Shown piece after piece: positions 7,776-17,779 of a stretch of DNA of 64,000 nucleotides. The translations under genes were made by a program, and so were the position numbers. The stretch lies in NCBI GenBank assembly GCA_963709085.1, contig CAVPVB010000007.1:558001-622000 (forward strand), written 5' to 3'. How positions within the stretch are numbered: position 1 is the stretch's first letter; every line of letters begins with the position of its first letter. A model generated the notes under the pieces. The model had not been told where the DNA came from, made no database searches, and saw nothing but the letters and a program-made list of their open reading frames with translations. Origin of the DNA: Rhodovastum sp963709085. GTDB taxonomy: Bacteria; Pseudomonadota; Alphaproteobacteria; Acetobacterales; Acetobacteraceae.

Positions 7776-9142
7776 TCCGCCGGCCGCTCAGGCTGCTGTT
7801 CGCGTCGCTGACGGGGCGGCTGGCGCTGCTGACCAGCGCGTGGGTGGCCTGCGGGCTGGTGGCGGCCTGGTTCCTGGTCTCCCAGCAGGCTTCGACCTAC
7901 ATCGAGGGCCGGTTCGACGCCCGCCTGCGCGGCCTGCTCGACGCCGTGGTGGCGGGGGCGGAGATCGGCGAGGATGGCGGCCCGGTCATGGCCCGGCCGG
8001 TCTCCGAGCCGCGCTTCGACCGGCCGCTCTCCGGTGTTTACTGGCAGATCGAAACGCCGGGCGGCCGCATCGCCACCTCGCGCTCGCTGTGGGACCAGAC
8101 GCTGCCGGCCGGTGTGCCGGGTCACGAGGGGGTGCTGCTGCACAGCGTGCCCGGCCCCGCCGGCCAGCATCTGCGCATCGCCGAACGCGACATCGCCCTG
8201 CCCGACAGCGGCGCGGCGCTGCGGGTGCGGGTGGCGGTCGCGCATGACGAAACCTATGGCGAGAAGGAGAGCATGCGGCACGGCCTGGCGCTCGGCTTCG
8301 CCGCGCTGGGCACCGGGCTGGTGGCCGGGACGGTGCTGGCGGTGTGGCTGCTGCTGGCGCCGTTGCGCCGGCTGTACCGGGCGGTGGCCGATCTGCGCGC
8401 CGGCCGCGGCGACAGCCTGCACGTGACCGCCGCCGCCGAGGTGCAGCCGCTGATTGCCGAAATCGACGCGCTGGTGGCGCAGAACCGCGCCACCGTGGAG
8501 CGGGCGCGCAGCCATATCGGCAACCTCGCGCATGCCCTGCGCACCGATCTGGCGGTGCTGCGCAATGCGCTGGAGGCGCCGGGGGGCGCCGACCTCGATC
8601 TGGCGCGCAGCCAGGTCGCCGCGGCCGAACGCCTGCTCGCCCATCACCTCGCGCGGGCCCGCACCGCCGTTCTGGTGGGCGCCACCGCCGAGGACGTGCC
8701 GGTGCTGGAGGTCGCGACCGAGGTCGCCGCCGCCCTGCGCCGCCTGTTCGCCGGCCGCCCGCTGCACATCGCGGTGGAGGGCAACGCCGCCCTGCGCGCC
8801 CGCTGCGAGCGTCAGGACCTGTCCGAAATGCTCGGCAACCTGATGGAGAACGCCTGCAAATGGGCCGCCGGGCAGGTGACGGTGACGGTCGCCGCGGCAC
8901 CGGGGCGGGTGCGGGTGGAGGTGGGCGATGACGGGCCGGGCCTGCCCGCCGCGAAAATCCCGCTGGCGCTGGAGCGCGGCGTCCGCCTGGATCAGGCGGC
9001 CCCGGGCAGCGGCCTGGGGCTGGCGATCGCCGCCGACCTCGCCGGGTTGTACGGTGGCGCATTGGCGCTGCGTCCGGCCGGGCCGGGCGGGCTGCTGGTG
9101 ACCCTCTCGTTGCCGGCGGGGCGGCCCGAGGTGCGGTCCTAA
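7772..9142 (+). CDS. PhoQ-type sensor histidine kinase
   Basis: Predicted 456-residue membrane kinase. The first membrane segment is at about residues 18-36, a periplasmic sensor domain of roughly 130 residues follows, and the second membrane segment is at about 172-192. The H-box is SHIGNLAHALRTDLAVLRN (phosphoaccepting His before ALRTDL). The ATP-binding domain has the N-box MLGNLMENACKWA, the G1 box VGDDGPGLP and the G2 box GSGLGLAIA. I chose the GTG at 7772 because it forms a GTGA overlap with the regulator stop, the usual sign of translational coupling. The partner is the response regulator just upstream; the signal is unknown. Its 3' end overlaps the convergent CDF gene by four bases. 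Confidence 0.9.
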   Translation: MIRRPLRLLFASLTGRLALLTSAWVACGLVAAWFLVSQQASTYIEGRFDARLRGLLDAVVAGAEIGEDGGPVMARPVSEPRFDRPLSGVYWQIETPGGRIATSRSLWDQTLPAGVPGHEGVLLHSVPGPAGQHLRIAERDIALPDSGAALRVRVAVAHDETYGEKESMRHGLALGFAALGTGLVAGTVLAVWLLLAPLRRLYRAVADLRAGRGDSLHVTAAAEVQPLIAEIDALVAQNRATVERARSHIGNLAHALRTDLAVLRNALEAPGGADLDLARSQVAAAERLLAHHLARARTAVLVGATAEDVPVLEVATEVAAALRRLFAGRPLHIAVEGNAALRARCERQDLSEMLGNLMENACKWAAGQVTVTVAAAPGRVRVEVGDDGPGLPAAKIPLALERGVRLDQAAPGSGLGLAIAADLAGLYGGALALRPAGPGGLLVTLSLPAGRPEVRS

Positions 9143-10077
9143 ACGATATCCGCCGGCCGCAGCCGGCAGGATTCCGCCACCGCCCAGGTTTCCACCTGCA
9201 ACGTCGCGTGACCGATGCGGAACCGCGCCGCCAGCCCGTGGCTGGCGACCCGGATCAGCTCCTGGTCGTCCCCCGTCTCCGCCCGCACCAGATGCGCGGT
9301 CAGCGCCGCCTCGGTGGTGGACAGGCCCCAGATATGCAGGTCGTGCACCTCCATCACCCCGGGCAGGTCGCGCAGCCAGGTCTCGACCTCCGCCTGGGCG
9401 ATGCGGGCGGGCACGCCGTCCATGGCGAGGTTCATCGCATCGCGCAGCACCCCCCAGGTGGTGACGGTGATCATGGCCGCGATCGCGAGGCTGGCGGCCG
9501 GGTCGATCCACAGCCGGCCGGTCAGCAGGATGGCGATGGCGGCCAGCACCACGCCGGCCGAGATGGCGGCGTCGCCCGCCATGTGCAGGAAGGTGGCGCG
9601 GATATTCAGGTCGTCATGGCCCCGCGCGAACAGCATTGCGGTGAACCCGTTGATGACGATGCCGGCGCCGGCCACCCAGATGACCGTCGTCCCGGCGATC
9701 GGCGAGGGCGCCACCAGCCGCTCCACCGCCGCGACCGCGATGGCGCCGACGCTGATCAGCAGCACCACCGCATTGGCCAGCGCGGCCAGGATGGTGCTGC
9801 GGCCCCAGCCATAGGTGCGTCGCGCCGAGGGCAGCCGCCGCCCGAGCACGAAGGCCCCCCAGGCCAGCAGCAGGCCGAGCACGTCGCCGGCGTTATGGGC
9901 GGCGTCGGCCAGCAGGGCCATCGAGTTGGCGGCGATGCCGTAGACGATCTGGGCGGCCACCAGACCGATATTCAGCGCCGCGCCGATAGCGAACGCGATG
10001 CCGAACCGCGCTGGCGCATGGCCGTGGGGTTCGTGGTCGTGCTGGTGATGGTCGTGGTGGTCGTGGTCTGGGGCCAT
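9139..10077 (-). CDS. Cation diffusion facilitator (zinc-type exporter)
   Basis: Predicted 312-residue inner-membrane metal/proton antiporter of the CDF family, most like CzcD/ZitB. A histidine-rich N-terminal tail (many His within residues 4-20) is typical of zinc-binding members. About six membrane segments follow. The transport-site motifs are visible as LLADAAHNAGD in the second segment and LHMAGDAAISAG in the fifth. The C-terminal cytoplasmic ferredoxin-like domain starts near VETWLRDLPGVMEVHDLHIW. The start ATG at 10077 is directly before the His-rich tail. It is convergent with the upstream histidine kinase. Zn2+ is the likely substrate, but Co2+ or Cd2+ are possible. Confidence 0.9.
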   Translation of the reverse strand: MAPDHDHHDHHQHDHEPHGHAPARFGIAFAIGAALNIGLVAAQIVYGIAANSMALLADAAHNAGDVLGLLLAWGAFVLGRRLPSARRTYGWGRSTILAALANAVVLLISVGAIAVAAVERLVAPSPIAGTTVIWVAGAGIVINGFTAMLFARGHDDLNIRATFLHMAGDAAISAGVVLAAIAILLTGRLWIDPAASLAIAAMITVTTWGVLRDAMNLAMDGVPARIAQAEVETWLRDLPGVMEVHDLHIWGLSTTEAALTAHLVRAETGDDQELIRVASHGLAARFRIGHATLQVETWAVAESCRLRPADIV

Positions 10078-10161
10078 GCAGCTACCCTAGCGCGGCGGCA
10101 GCCGCGCCGCCCAGCGCCACGACCCGCCGCCGGGCGAAACAGTCGGCGTCGGCAGCGCCCG

Positions 10162-13100
10162 TCAGCCGGCGGCGTTGCGTTCCCGCGCCAGCGCGCGAAG
10201 GCAGCCGACGAGTTCGGCGCCGCCCACCGGTTTGCGCAGCAGCGAATAGGCGCCGCCGGCGATGTCGCGGTTCGCCAGCGCGGCGTCGTCGCCCGCGTAG
10301 CCGGTCAGCAGCACCGCCGGCAGCCCGGGGTGGCGCGCCTGCGCGGCACGGATGACGGCGATTCCGTCCATGCCCGGCATGGACAGGTCGGTGATGAGGA
10401 CATCCACCGCTTCCTCCGCGGCGAGCAGGGCCAGTGCCTCGGCGCCGTTCGCGGCCACCAGCACGCGGAAGCCCGAATCCTCCAGAAAGGCCGCCATGAC
10501 CTCCAGGACCATTTCCTCATCGTCGACCAGCATCACCCGGACCGGCAGGCTCGCCGCGTCGGTTCCCGATTCGGCCGGCGCCGCCGGGAACGGCAATGCG
10601 GCCGCGGCGGAAGGCGCGCCGGCCACGGCCTCGGGCAGCCAGAGGGTCACGATGGTGCCCTTGCCCGGGGTGCTCTCAAGGCTCATGGCCCCGCCGGACT
10701 GCTCGGTGAAGCCCCTGACCATCGCCAGGCCAAGCCCGGTTCCGGTGCCGGGCGGCTTGGTGGTGAAGAACGGCTCGCCCGCCCGGGCGAGCGTGGCCGC
10801 CGCCATGCCGACGCCGGTGTCGGTAACGGTGAGCCGCACATAGCGCCCCGCTTGCAGCCCGGTCCCCGCTTGCAGGCCAACCTTGGGGGGCGAACCGTCC
10901 GCCGGCACGGTCTCGGCGGCGGCGGAAAAGGTCAGCCGCCCGCCCTCCGGCATCGCATCGCGGGCGTTGGTGGCAAGATTGATCAGCGCCGTCTCCAGCT
11001 GCGCCTTGTCGGCCAGCAGCGGCGGCAGGCCGGCTTCCGGGCTGACCGCCACCGCGATGCCGGCGCCCAGGGTATGGGCCAGGATTTCCCGCAGACCGTG
11101 CAGCAGGGAAGCTGCGTCCAGCGGGGCGGCGTGCAGGTCGGCACGGCGGCCGAAGGTGAGCAGGCGGCGGGTGATGGAGGCCCCCCGCTCGCTCGCCTCC
11201 AGCAGGCGCGCGGCGAAACGCCGGACGCTGGCCGTATCGTCCGGGTGTTCGCGGATCATCGCGCCGGCACCGGCGACCGTCTGCAGCACGTTGTTGAAAT
11301 CATGCGCGATGCCGCCGGCGAGCAGGCCGAGGGCCTGCACCCGCTCGGCCCGCGCCGCCCGCGCCTGTGCCGACTCCCGCGCGGCGACCTCCTCCTGCAC
11401 CCGTGTTTCCAGGTGCGCGGTCAGGTGCCGCAGGGCGGCCTCGGTTTCCTTGATCTCGGTAATGTCGCTTGCCACCGCGGCCACGCCGATCACGCTGCCA
11501 TCCGACATGCGCAGCGGCGCCTTGGCCGACCGGAAGATGCGCCTGCCGCGGCCCGCCACGTCCACGGTCTCCTCGAAAATCCCGGCGCGACCCGTCTCGA
11601 TGACGCGCCGGTCATTCGCCATCATCGCGGCGGCCTGTTCCGGATCGTGGTGCCATTCCGCGTCGGTCAGGCCGATGATCTCCGCGACAGGCTTGCCCAC
11701 GATGCCAACGATGGCGGGATTGGCGAAGATAAGACAGCCCTCGGTGTCCTTCGCATAGATCGGGTCGGGCGAGCAGTCGCCGACGGCCCGCAGCAGCGCC
11801 ATCGCATGCCGGAGGTCCTGCTCGGCCTGCCGCCATTCGGTGATGTCGAAGTTGACGCCCAGGATGCTGCAAGGGTGCCCGGCGCTGTCCCTGACCAGCC
11901 GGCTCAGGCTGGCGAGCCAGCGGCCCGCGCCGTCCGAGCCGCGCCGGATGCGGAATTCGAACCTCAGGTGACCGCTGCCGGGTGCCAGCAGCGTGTCGGT
12001 CGGCATCCTGGATGATGGCCCTGTCCTCGGGCTCGACGACATCAAGCCATTGCTGGAAATTCGGCGCCCCGGCGGCGGGGTCGAGCCCGTGCAGGCGAAA
12101 TTGTTCCGGTGACCATACCTGCTTCTGGGAGACGAGTCATATTCCCAGATGCCGATGCCCGCCGCTTCCTGGGCGAGGCGGAGCCGGGTCTCGCTCTCCT
12201 GCAACGCCGCCTCGACGCGCTTGCGCTCGGTGATGTCGTCAAGCACGGCGATGAAGCGCGCCGGGCGGCCCTCGGCATCGCGCAGCAGGGCGGCGGCGAA
12301 CTTGCACCAGCCGGTGCTGCCGTCCTTGCGCAGGATGCGCTTCTCGCGCTTGTAGGTTTCGATCTCGCCGCTCTGAAGCTTCTGCAGGCACGCAAGGCTG
12401 GCGTCCCGGTCGTCAGGATGGGTGATGTCCTCGAACCCGGCCGCGAGCATTTCGTCGCGGGTGAAGCCGGTGATCGCGCATAGCTCGTCGTTGACCCGCA
12501 GCCAGGCGCCGTCCAGGCCGACCAGCGCGATGCCGACCGCCGCCTGCTCGAAGGTGGCGCGGAACAGTTGCTCGCTGTTCTCCAGCGCCGCTTCGATCCG
12601 CTTGCGCTCGGTGATGTCCTGGGCGGTGCCGATGAACAGGTCCGGCCCGCCTTCGGGATCGCGCAGCACGCACATCGTCACGTAGGTCCAGACGATGCTG
12701 CCGTCCTTGTGCAGGAAGCGCTTCTCGCGCGCGTAGCTGTCGATTTCGCCGCTAAGCAGCGATTTTGCCAGCGCCGTGCCGGCTGCCCGGTCGTCGGGAT
12801 GGGTAAGGTCCATGATCCCGCGGGCGAGCAGTTCCTCCTGCGTGTAGCCCAACATCGCGCTCGTTTTGCCGTTGGCGCGCAGCCACGCGCCGTCCGGGTC
12901 GAGCAGCGCCATGCCGACGGCCGCCTGCTCGAAGGTGGCCCGGAACAGCCGCTCGCTCCGCGCCAGCGCCGCCTCGACCTGCTTGCGTGCCGTGATGTCC
13001 TCGACGACGCCGATGTACCGCTCGGGCCTGCCCTCGGGATCGCGCAGCACGGCGCCGGTCAGCCTGATCCAGACGACCGACCCATCCTTGCGCAGATAGC

Positions 13101-15135
13101 GCTTCTCGGACTTGAAGGTCGCGATCTCCCCCGCCAGCAGCGCCGCTTTCTGCGGATCGTCGATGCCCTGGTCGTCCGGATGGGTGATGTCGGCGAAGGT
13201 GCGGGCGAGCAGTTCCTCGCGCGTGTAGCCGGTGATCGCGCAAATCCGGTCGTTCACGAGTTGGATGCTGTTGTCCAGGCCGGCCACCGCCACGCCGACC
13301 GCCGCCTGCTGGAAGGTGGCGCGGAACAGCTGTTCACTCCGTGCCAGCGCGCCGGCGATGCGCTTGCGTTCGCTGATGTCCTCGATGACGACGATGATGC
13401 GTTCCGGCCTGCCCGCGGCGTCGCGCAGCAGGGTTGCGGTGATGTTGACCCAGATGAGGCTGCCATCCTTGCGGATGTACCGCTTCTCCATCGTCTTGAC
13501 CGCGATCTCGCCGTCCACCAGCGCCTGCTTCAGCGCCAGGTCGAGTTCCAGGTCGTCGGGATGGGTGATGTCCTGGAAGCTGCGGGCGAGGAGCTCATCG
13601 CGGGTGTAGCCGGTGATCGCGCACAGCCTGTCGTTGACCCGCAGCCAGCCGCCGTCCAGGGTGACCTGCGCCATGCCGACCGCCATCTGCTCGAAGGTGG
13701 CCCGGAATAATTGCTCGCTTTCCCGCAGCGCGGCGGTGAGGCGGTGCTCCTCGGTGATGTCGCGGAAGAACGATGTGACACCCTCTTTCGACGGATATGC
13801 GTGCGCCTCGAAATGCGTGTCGAACGCGGCCGAGTAGCCGACCGTGTGGACCGGCTCACCATGCTCCATGGCCGCCCGGTAGCCGGCGGCGAAGGCGCTG
13901 GTGGATGTTCCGGGGAACGCGTCCCAGAGGATCTGGCCGACCACGTCGCGGCCTTGCGCGACATGCGCCCTGGCGCGCCCGTTGATGTAGGTGATGCGCC
14001 AGTCGCGGTCGAACGCGATCACGCTGTCCGTCGTGCTCTCCAGCACCATGTTCAGGGTGCGCTCGCGCGCTTGCAGCGCCGCCGCCATGCTGTCGAAGGC
14101 GCCGGCGAGGCGGCCGAACTCGCTGCCGTCCGCCGTCAGGCCGGTGCGGGCGGCGAGATCGCCGGAGCGCCAGCGATCGGCGACGGCGAGCAGCCGGAGC
14201 AGCGGACGGCGGATCAACTGCCGGCCGACCAGGGCGGTGATCGCCAGCGCCAGCGCGGCCCCGGTGACGATCAGAAAAAGCCCCGTGCGGTTGCCCTGCG
14301 TCACCGCGGCGAAGGTGCTATTGCGGTCCAGCGAGACCTTGATGAGCAGTCCCAGCCGCTCAGCGTCAGGCGGCGAATAGGCGGCGAGAATCGGCTTGCC
14401 GGCCCGGGCATTGACCAACGCGGTTCCGACCGCGGTGCCTTCGAGCATGAAACGGTTCTCGGCCAGTATCGGCTTGCCGACAAGGCTTGCCGGGTCGGGC
14501 CGCCGGGCCAGCATGGTTCCATTGCGGTCCGCGATCATCGCGGTTGCGCCCGGCGGCAGCGCGATCTTTTCAAGCTGCTGCTGAATCCAGTCAGCGCCGA
14601 TTCCGACCTCGATCAGGCCCGCGACCCTCCCGTCCGGTGACCTGAACGGCTTGGCCAGGTGCAGGGTCGGGATTGCTGTGCTCCGGCCGACCGCGAACTC
14701 GCCGACGACGAAGCCGCCGGTCTGCAGGGCGCGGCGGAAATAGTCCCGGTCGGACAGGTCGATATCGGGTTTACGCCATTCCGGTCCGCAGAGATGATGT
14801 CCGTCCAGCCCGATGACGGCGATGGTTTTGTAGCGCGGTGATTGCGCCAGCACACCAGCCAGCAAATGCTGACAAAGCCCGGGAACTTTGTCCTGCACGG
14901 CAAGGGCGGTGCCGAGCGTGTCCAGCATCTGCTCCGCGCCTTCGACGATCCGCTGCTGTTCCGATCTGACGAGGCGCACGAGGCGCAGCGCCTCGTCTTC
15001 CACCAGTTGCTGGCGGACGTGGCGCGACTCATTCTCACTATAGATCAGAAACCCCAGGGTGGGCGTCAAGGCGATGGTTACGACAAGCAGCAGACGCGCC
15101 AGAAGGGTATTCACAGCCAGCCCCGCACCAGACAA
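10162..15135 (-). CDS. Seven-PAS hybrid sensor histidine kinase
   Basis: Predicted 1657-residue hybrid kinase. Order: membrane segment 10-30, extracytoplasmic dCache-type sensor 35-285, second membrane segment 285-310, HAMP 310-360, and seven PAS domains (about 365-1240). The H-box GGIAHDFNNVLQ (about 1280) is followed by a HATPase with NLATNARDAMPEGG and TGLGLAMV, and a C-terminal receiver with the phosphoacceptor in VLITDLSMPGMDG. PAS 2 to 5 are tandem copies with a period near 380 bp, each opening with SEQLFRATF-like sequence. In PAS 6 about 48 codons (11994-12138) read out of frame; the shifted frame restores good PAS sequence (VWSPEQFRLHGLDPAAG), so two compensating indels are present. 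The start is uncertain: TTG at 15135 or GTG at 15114. The gene stands alone; its signal and partner are unknown. Confidence 0.88.
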   Translation of the reverse strand: MSGAGLAVNTLLARLLLVVTIALTPTLGFLIYSENESRHVRQQLVEDEALRLVRLVRSEQQRIVEGAEQMLDTLGTALAVQDKVPGLCQHLLAGVLAQSPRYKTIAVIGLDGHHLCGPEWRKPDIDLSDRDYFRRALQTGGFVVGEFAVGRSTAIPTLHLAKPFRSPDGRVAGLIEVGIGADWIQQQLEKIALPPGATAMIADRNGTMLARRPDPASLVGKPILAENRFMLEGTAVGTALVNARAGKPILAAYSPPDAERLGLLIKVSLDRNSTFAAVTQGNRTGLFLIVTGAALALAITALVGRQLIRRPLLRLLAVADRWRSGDLAARTGLTADGSEFGRLAGAFDSMAAALQARERTLNMVLESTTDSVIAFDRDWRITYINGRARAHVAQGRDVVGQILWDAFPGTSTSAFAAGYRAAMEHGEPVHTVGYSAAFDTHFEAHAYPSKEGVTSFFRDITEEHRLTAALRESEQLFRATFEQMAVGMAQVTLDGGWLRVNDRLCAITGYTRDELLARSFQDITHPDDLELDLALKQALVDGEIAVKTMEKRYIRKDGSLIWVNITATLLRDAAGRPERIIVVIEDISERKRIAGALARSEQLFRATFQQAAVGVAVAGLDNSIQLVNDRICAITGYTREELLARTFADITHPDDQGIDDPQKAALLAGEIATFKSEKRYLRKDGSVVWIRLTGAVLRDPEGRPERYIGVVEDITARKQVEAALARSERLFRATFEQAAVGMALLDPDGAWLRANGKTSAMLGYTQEELLARGIMDLTHPDDRAAGTALAKSLLSGEIDSYAREKRFLHKDGSIVWTYVTMCVLRDPEGGPDLFIGTAQDITERKRIEAALENSEQLFRATFEQAAVGIALVGLDGAWLRVNDELCAITGFTRDEMLAAGFEDITHPDDRDASLACLQKLQSGEIETYKREKRILRKDGSTGWCKFAAALLRDAEGRPARFIAVLDDITERKRVEAALQESETRLRLAQEAAGIGIWEYDSSPRSRYGHRNNFACTGSTPPPGRRISSNGLMSSSPRTGPSSRMPTDTLLAPGSGHLRFEFRIRRGSDGAGRWLASLSRLVRDSAGHPCSILGVNFDITEWRQAEQDLRHAMALLRAVGDCSPDPIYAKDTEGCLIFANPAIVGIVGKPVAEIIGLTDAEWHHDPEQAAAMMANDRRVIETGRAGIFEETVDVAGRGRRIFRSAKAPLRMSDGSVIGVAAVASDITEIKETEAALRHLTAHLETRVQEEVAARESAQARAARAERVQALGLLAGGIAHDFNNVLQTVAGAGAMIREHPDDTASVRRFAARLLEASERGASITRRLLTFGRRADLHAAPLDAASLLHGLREILAHTLGAGIAVAVSPEAGLPPLLADKAQLETALINLATNARDAMPEGGRLTFSAAAETVPADGSPPKVGLQAGTGLQAGRYVRLTVTDTGVGMAAATLARAGEPFFTTKPPGTGTGLGLAMVRGFTEQSGGAMSLESTPGKGTIVTLWLPEAVAGAPSAAAALPFPAAPAESGTDAASLPVRVMLVDDEEMVLEVMAAFLEDSGFRVLVAANGAEALALLAAEEAVDVLITDLSMPGMDGIAVIRAAQARHPGLPAVLLTGYAGDDAALANRDIAGGAYSLLRKPVGGAELVGCLRALARERNAAG

Positions 15136-15464
15136 GTTTCGATCGTGTTTCAGTCGGGCGCATTATGCGCACATCTGCGTCAAAATTGTTTATGCTAGAT
15201 TTGCAATGGATTGCCGATCACGAAATTGTGAGCAAAGCAGCCGGCCTGTTGCTTTGTCGTAAATCTGCGAGGGCGTGATGGATGAAAAATGACGATAAAA
15301 GAATAAAAGAGATGCCGCGCAAGCAATTCCGCGCCCACCGGGGCGGCGGCACCGCCCGATTCTCGTTCATTGCTCCATCGGCGCGCGCCGGCACCAAAAA
15401 CGGGGCACAAAAAAAGGCCCCGGGGTTGCCCCCGGGGCCGTTTCTTCAGGCTCGCCCCGATAGC
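15136..15464. other. Intergenic region, kinase upstream and hppA downstream
   Basis: About 329 bp lie between the kinase start (minus strand) and the end of hppA (minus strand). The part next to hppA carries its terminator. The part near 15150-15310 is distinctly AT-richer than its surroundings and should hold the kinase promoter, but no convincing -35/-10 pair stands out. No gene is supported here. Confidence 0.5.
15408..15440 (-). terminator. Rho-independent terminator of hppA
   Basis: Read on the minus strand, a strong stem GGCCCCGGGG paired with CCCCGGGGCC (loop of about four bases, 15416-15439) is followed at once by seven T (15409-15415). It begins about 25 bp after the hppA stop, as expected for an intrinsic terminator. 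Confidence 0.92.
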
Positions 15465-17572
15465 TCAGTGCGACAGGTTGAACAGCGCCGCCAGCAGCAG
15501 CAATGCGACGATGTTGGTGATCTTGATCATCGGGTTCACCGCGGGGCCCGCGGTGTCCTTGTACGGATCACCCACCGTATCGCCGGTCACGGCCGCCTTG
15601 TGCGCTTCCGAGCCCTTGCCGCCATAATTGCCTTCCTCGATGTACTTCTTGGCATTGTCCCACGCGCCGCCGCCCGAGGTCATCGAGATGGCGACGAACA
15701 GGCCGGTGACGATGGTGCCGAGCAGCAACGCGCCCACCGAAGCGAAGGCTTCCGCCTGACCGGCGACTTCCAGCACCACGAAATACACCACGATCGGCGC
15801 CAGCACCGGCAGCAACGACGGCGCGATCATTTCCTTGATCGCGGCCTTGGTCAGCAGGTCCACCGCGCGGCCGTAATCCGGCTTGCCGGTGCCCTCCATG
15901 ATGCCGGGGATTTCCTTGAACTGGCGGCGCACTTCCACCACCACCGAGCCGGCGGCACGGCCGACCGCGGTCATGCCCATCGCCCCGAACAGGTAGGGCA
16001 GCAGGCCGCCGATGAACAGGCCGACCACCACGTACGGGTTCTGCAGCGCGAAATCGACCTTCACGGCCGGGAAGAAGCGCGACAGATCCTCGGTGTAGGC
16101 GGCGAACAGCACCAGCGAGGCCAGCCCCGCCGAGCCGATCGCATAGCCCTTGGTCACCGCCTTGGTGGTGTTGCCCACCGCGTCCAGCGCATCGGTGATC
16201 TTGCGGACTTCCTTGGGCAGTCCCGCCATTTCGGCGATGCCGCCGGCGTTGTCGGTCACCGGTCCGTAGGCGTCCAGCGCCACGATCACGCCGGCCAGCG
16301 ACAGCATGGTCGTGGCCGCGATCGAGATGCCGTACAGCCCCGCCGCCAGGAACGACAGGATGATGCCCATGCTGATCACCAGCACCGGCAGCGCCGTCGA
16401 TTCCAGGGAAATCGCCAGGCCCTGGATGACGTTGGTGCCGTGGCCGGTGGTGGAAGCCTGGGCGATGCTGCGCACCGGGCGGAACTCGGTCGAGGTGTAG
16501 TACTCGGTGATCCACACGATCAGCCCGGTCACGCCCAGGCCGACCAGGGCGCACTCGAACAGCGCCACGCCGGTGGTGGTTGCGCCGGCGGTGCCGACCG
16601 CGACCGGCGCCGAAATGCCGACCACCAGGGCGATGACCGCGGCGATCGCCACCACGCTCAGCGCGCCGGTAACGATCAGGCCGCGATACAGCGCGCCCAT
16701 GATGTTGTTGGAGGCGCCGAGCTTGACGAAGCGCACGCCGATGACGGAGGTGACGATGCACACCGCGCCGATCAGCAGCGGCAGCAGCAGCATGGCGTCC
16801 TTCACCGGGCCCGCCGCGAAGAAGATGTTGCCGAGCAGGATGGTGGCAACGATGGTCACGGCATAGGTTTCGAACAGGTCGGCGGCCATGCCGGCGCAGT
16901 CGCCCACGTTGTCGCCCACGTTGTCGGCGATGACGGCGGGGTTGCGGGGGTCATCCTCGGGAATGCCGGCTTCGACCTTGCCCACCAGGTCCGCGCCCAC
17001 GTCGGCGCCCTTGGTGAAGATGCCGCCGCCAAGCCGGGCGAAAATGGAGATCAGCGAGCCGCCGAACGACAGCGCGACCAGCGCCGACATGATCTCGTTC
17101 AGGGGCACGTCCAGCCAGCGCAGCGCGGTGTAGTAGCCACCGACCCCGAGCAGGCCAAGGCCGACCACCAGCAGGCCGGTGATGGCGCCGGACTTGAACG
17201 CGATGTCCAGCCCTTCCGCCATGCCGGTCTGCGACGCCTGCGCCGTGCGCACATTGGCGCGCACCGAGACGTTCATGCCCACATAGCCCGCCGCACCCGA
17301 CAGCAGCGCGCCGATCAGGAAGCCGATGCCGGCCTTGAGGCCGAGGGTGAGCGTCAGAATAACGAGGATGACCAGTCCGACGATGCCGATCGTCGTGTAC
17401 TGACGGTTCAGGTAGGCGCGGGCGCCTTCCTGCACGGCCGCGGCGATTTCCTGCATGCGCGAGGAGCCCGCGTCGGCAGCCAGAACCTGTTTACCGGTGA
17501 CTGTACCCGTAGGTACAGCGCCAGCAACCCGGCGGCTATGACCAGAGGGTAGGCGAGAATCATCAGAAGCAT
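15465..17572 (-). CDS. hppA: Membrane H+-translocating pyrophosphatase (frameshifted near start)
   Basis: Membrane-bound pyrophosphatase that couples PPi hydrolysis to proton pumping. Nearly all of the protein is intact in one frame: substrate-site motifs GGGIFTKGADVGADLVGK and the DNVGDNVGDCAG loop, EYYTSTEFRPVRSIA, and GDTVGDPYKDTAGPA near the C-terminus. GNTTKAVTKG carries the Lys characteristic of K+-independent enzymes. The first membrane helix (MILAYPLVIAAGLLALY, starts at 17572 or, better placed for the AGGGAG site, 17563) is in another frame. It rejoins the rest (TVTGKQVLAADAG then MQEIAAAV) only if about five extra bases near 17505-17514 are removed. The ATG at 17456 that opens the intact frame is internal. 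The gene is probably real; the shift may be an error or a recent mutation. Confidence 0.9.
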
Positions 17573-17779
17573 CTCCCTAAACTTTTGCCGCCCGGAACGA
17601 AGGCACACGCGGCCGTTCGGTGCGGCCTCGAGGCCGCGCCGGGCCGGGGATATGACAGATGATCCGGGCGCAGGCAACCGAGCCACCGGCGCCGCGCGCC
17701 CCGATTCGCCGCCCCCCTTCGACGCCACATGCGTTTCGGTTGCGCCGCGCGCCCGGACGGGGGAAACTGCGGCCGTCAG

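Noticed and set aside
9208..12015. A 935-residue plus-strand open frame
   Set aside because: It is antisense to the CDF gene and the hybrid kinase, has no recognisable domain and shows the Arg/Gly/Gln bias of a GC-rich shadow frame.
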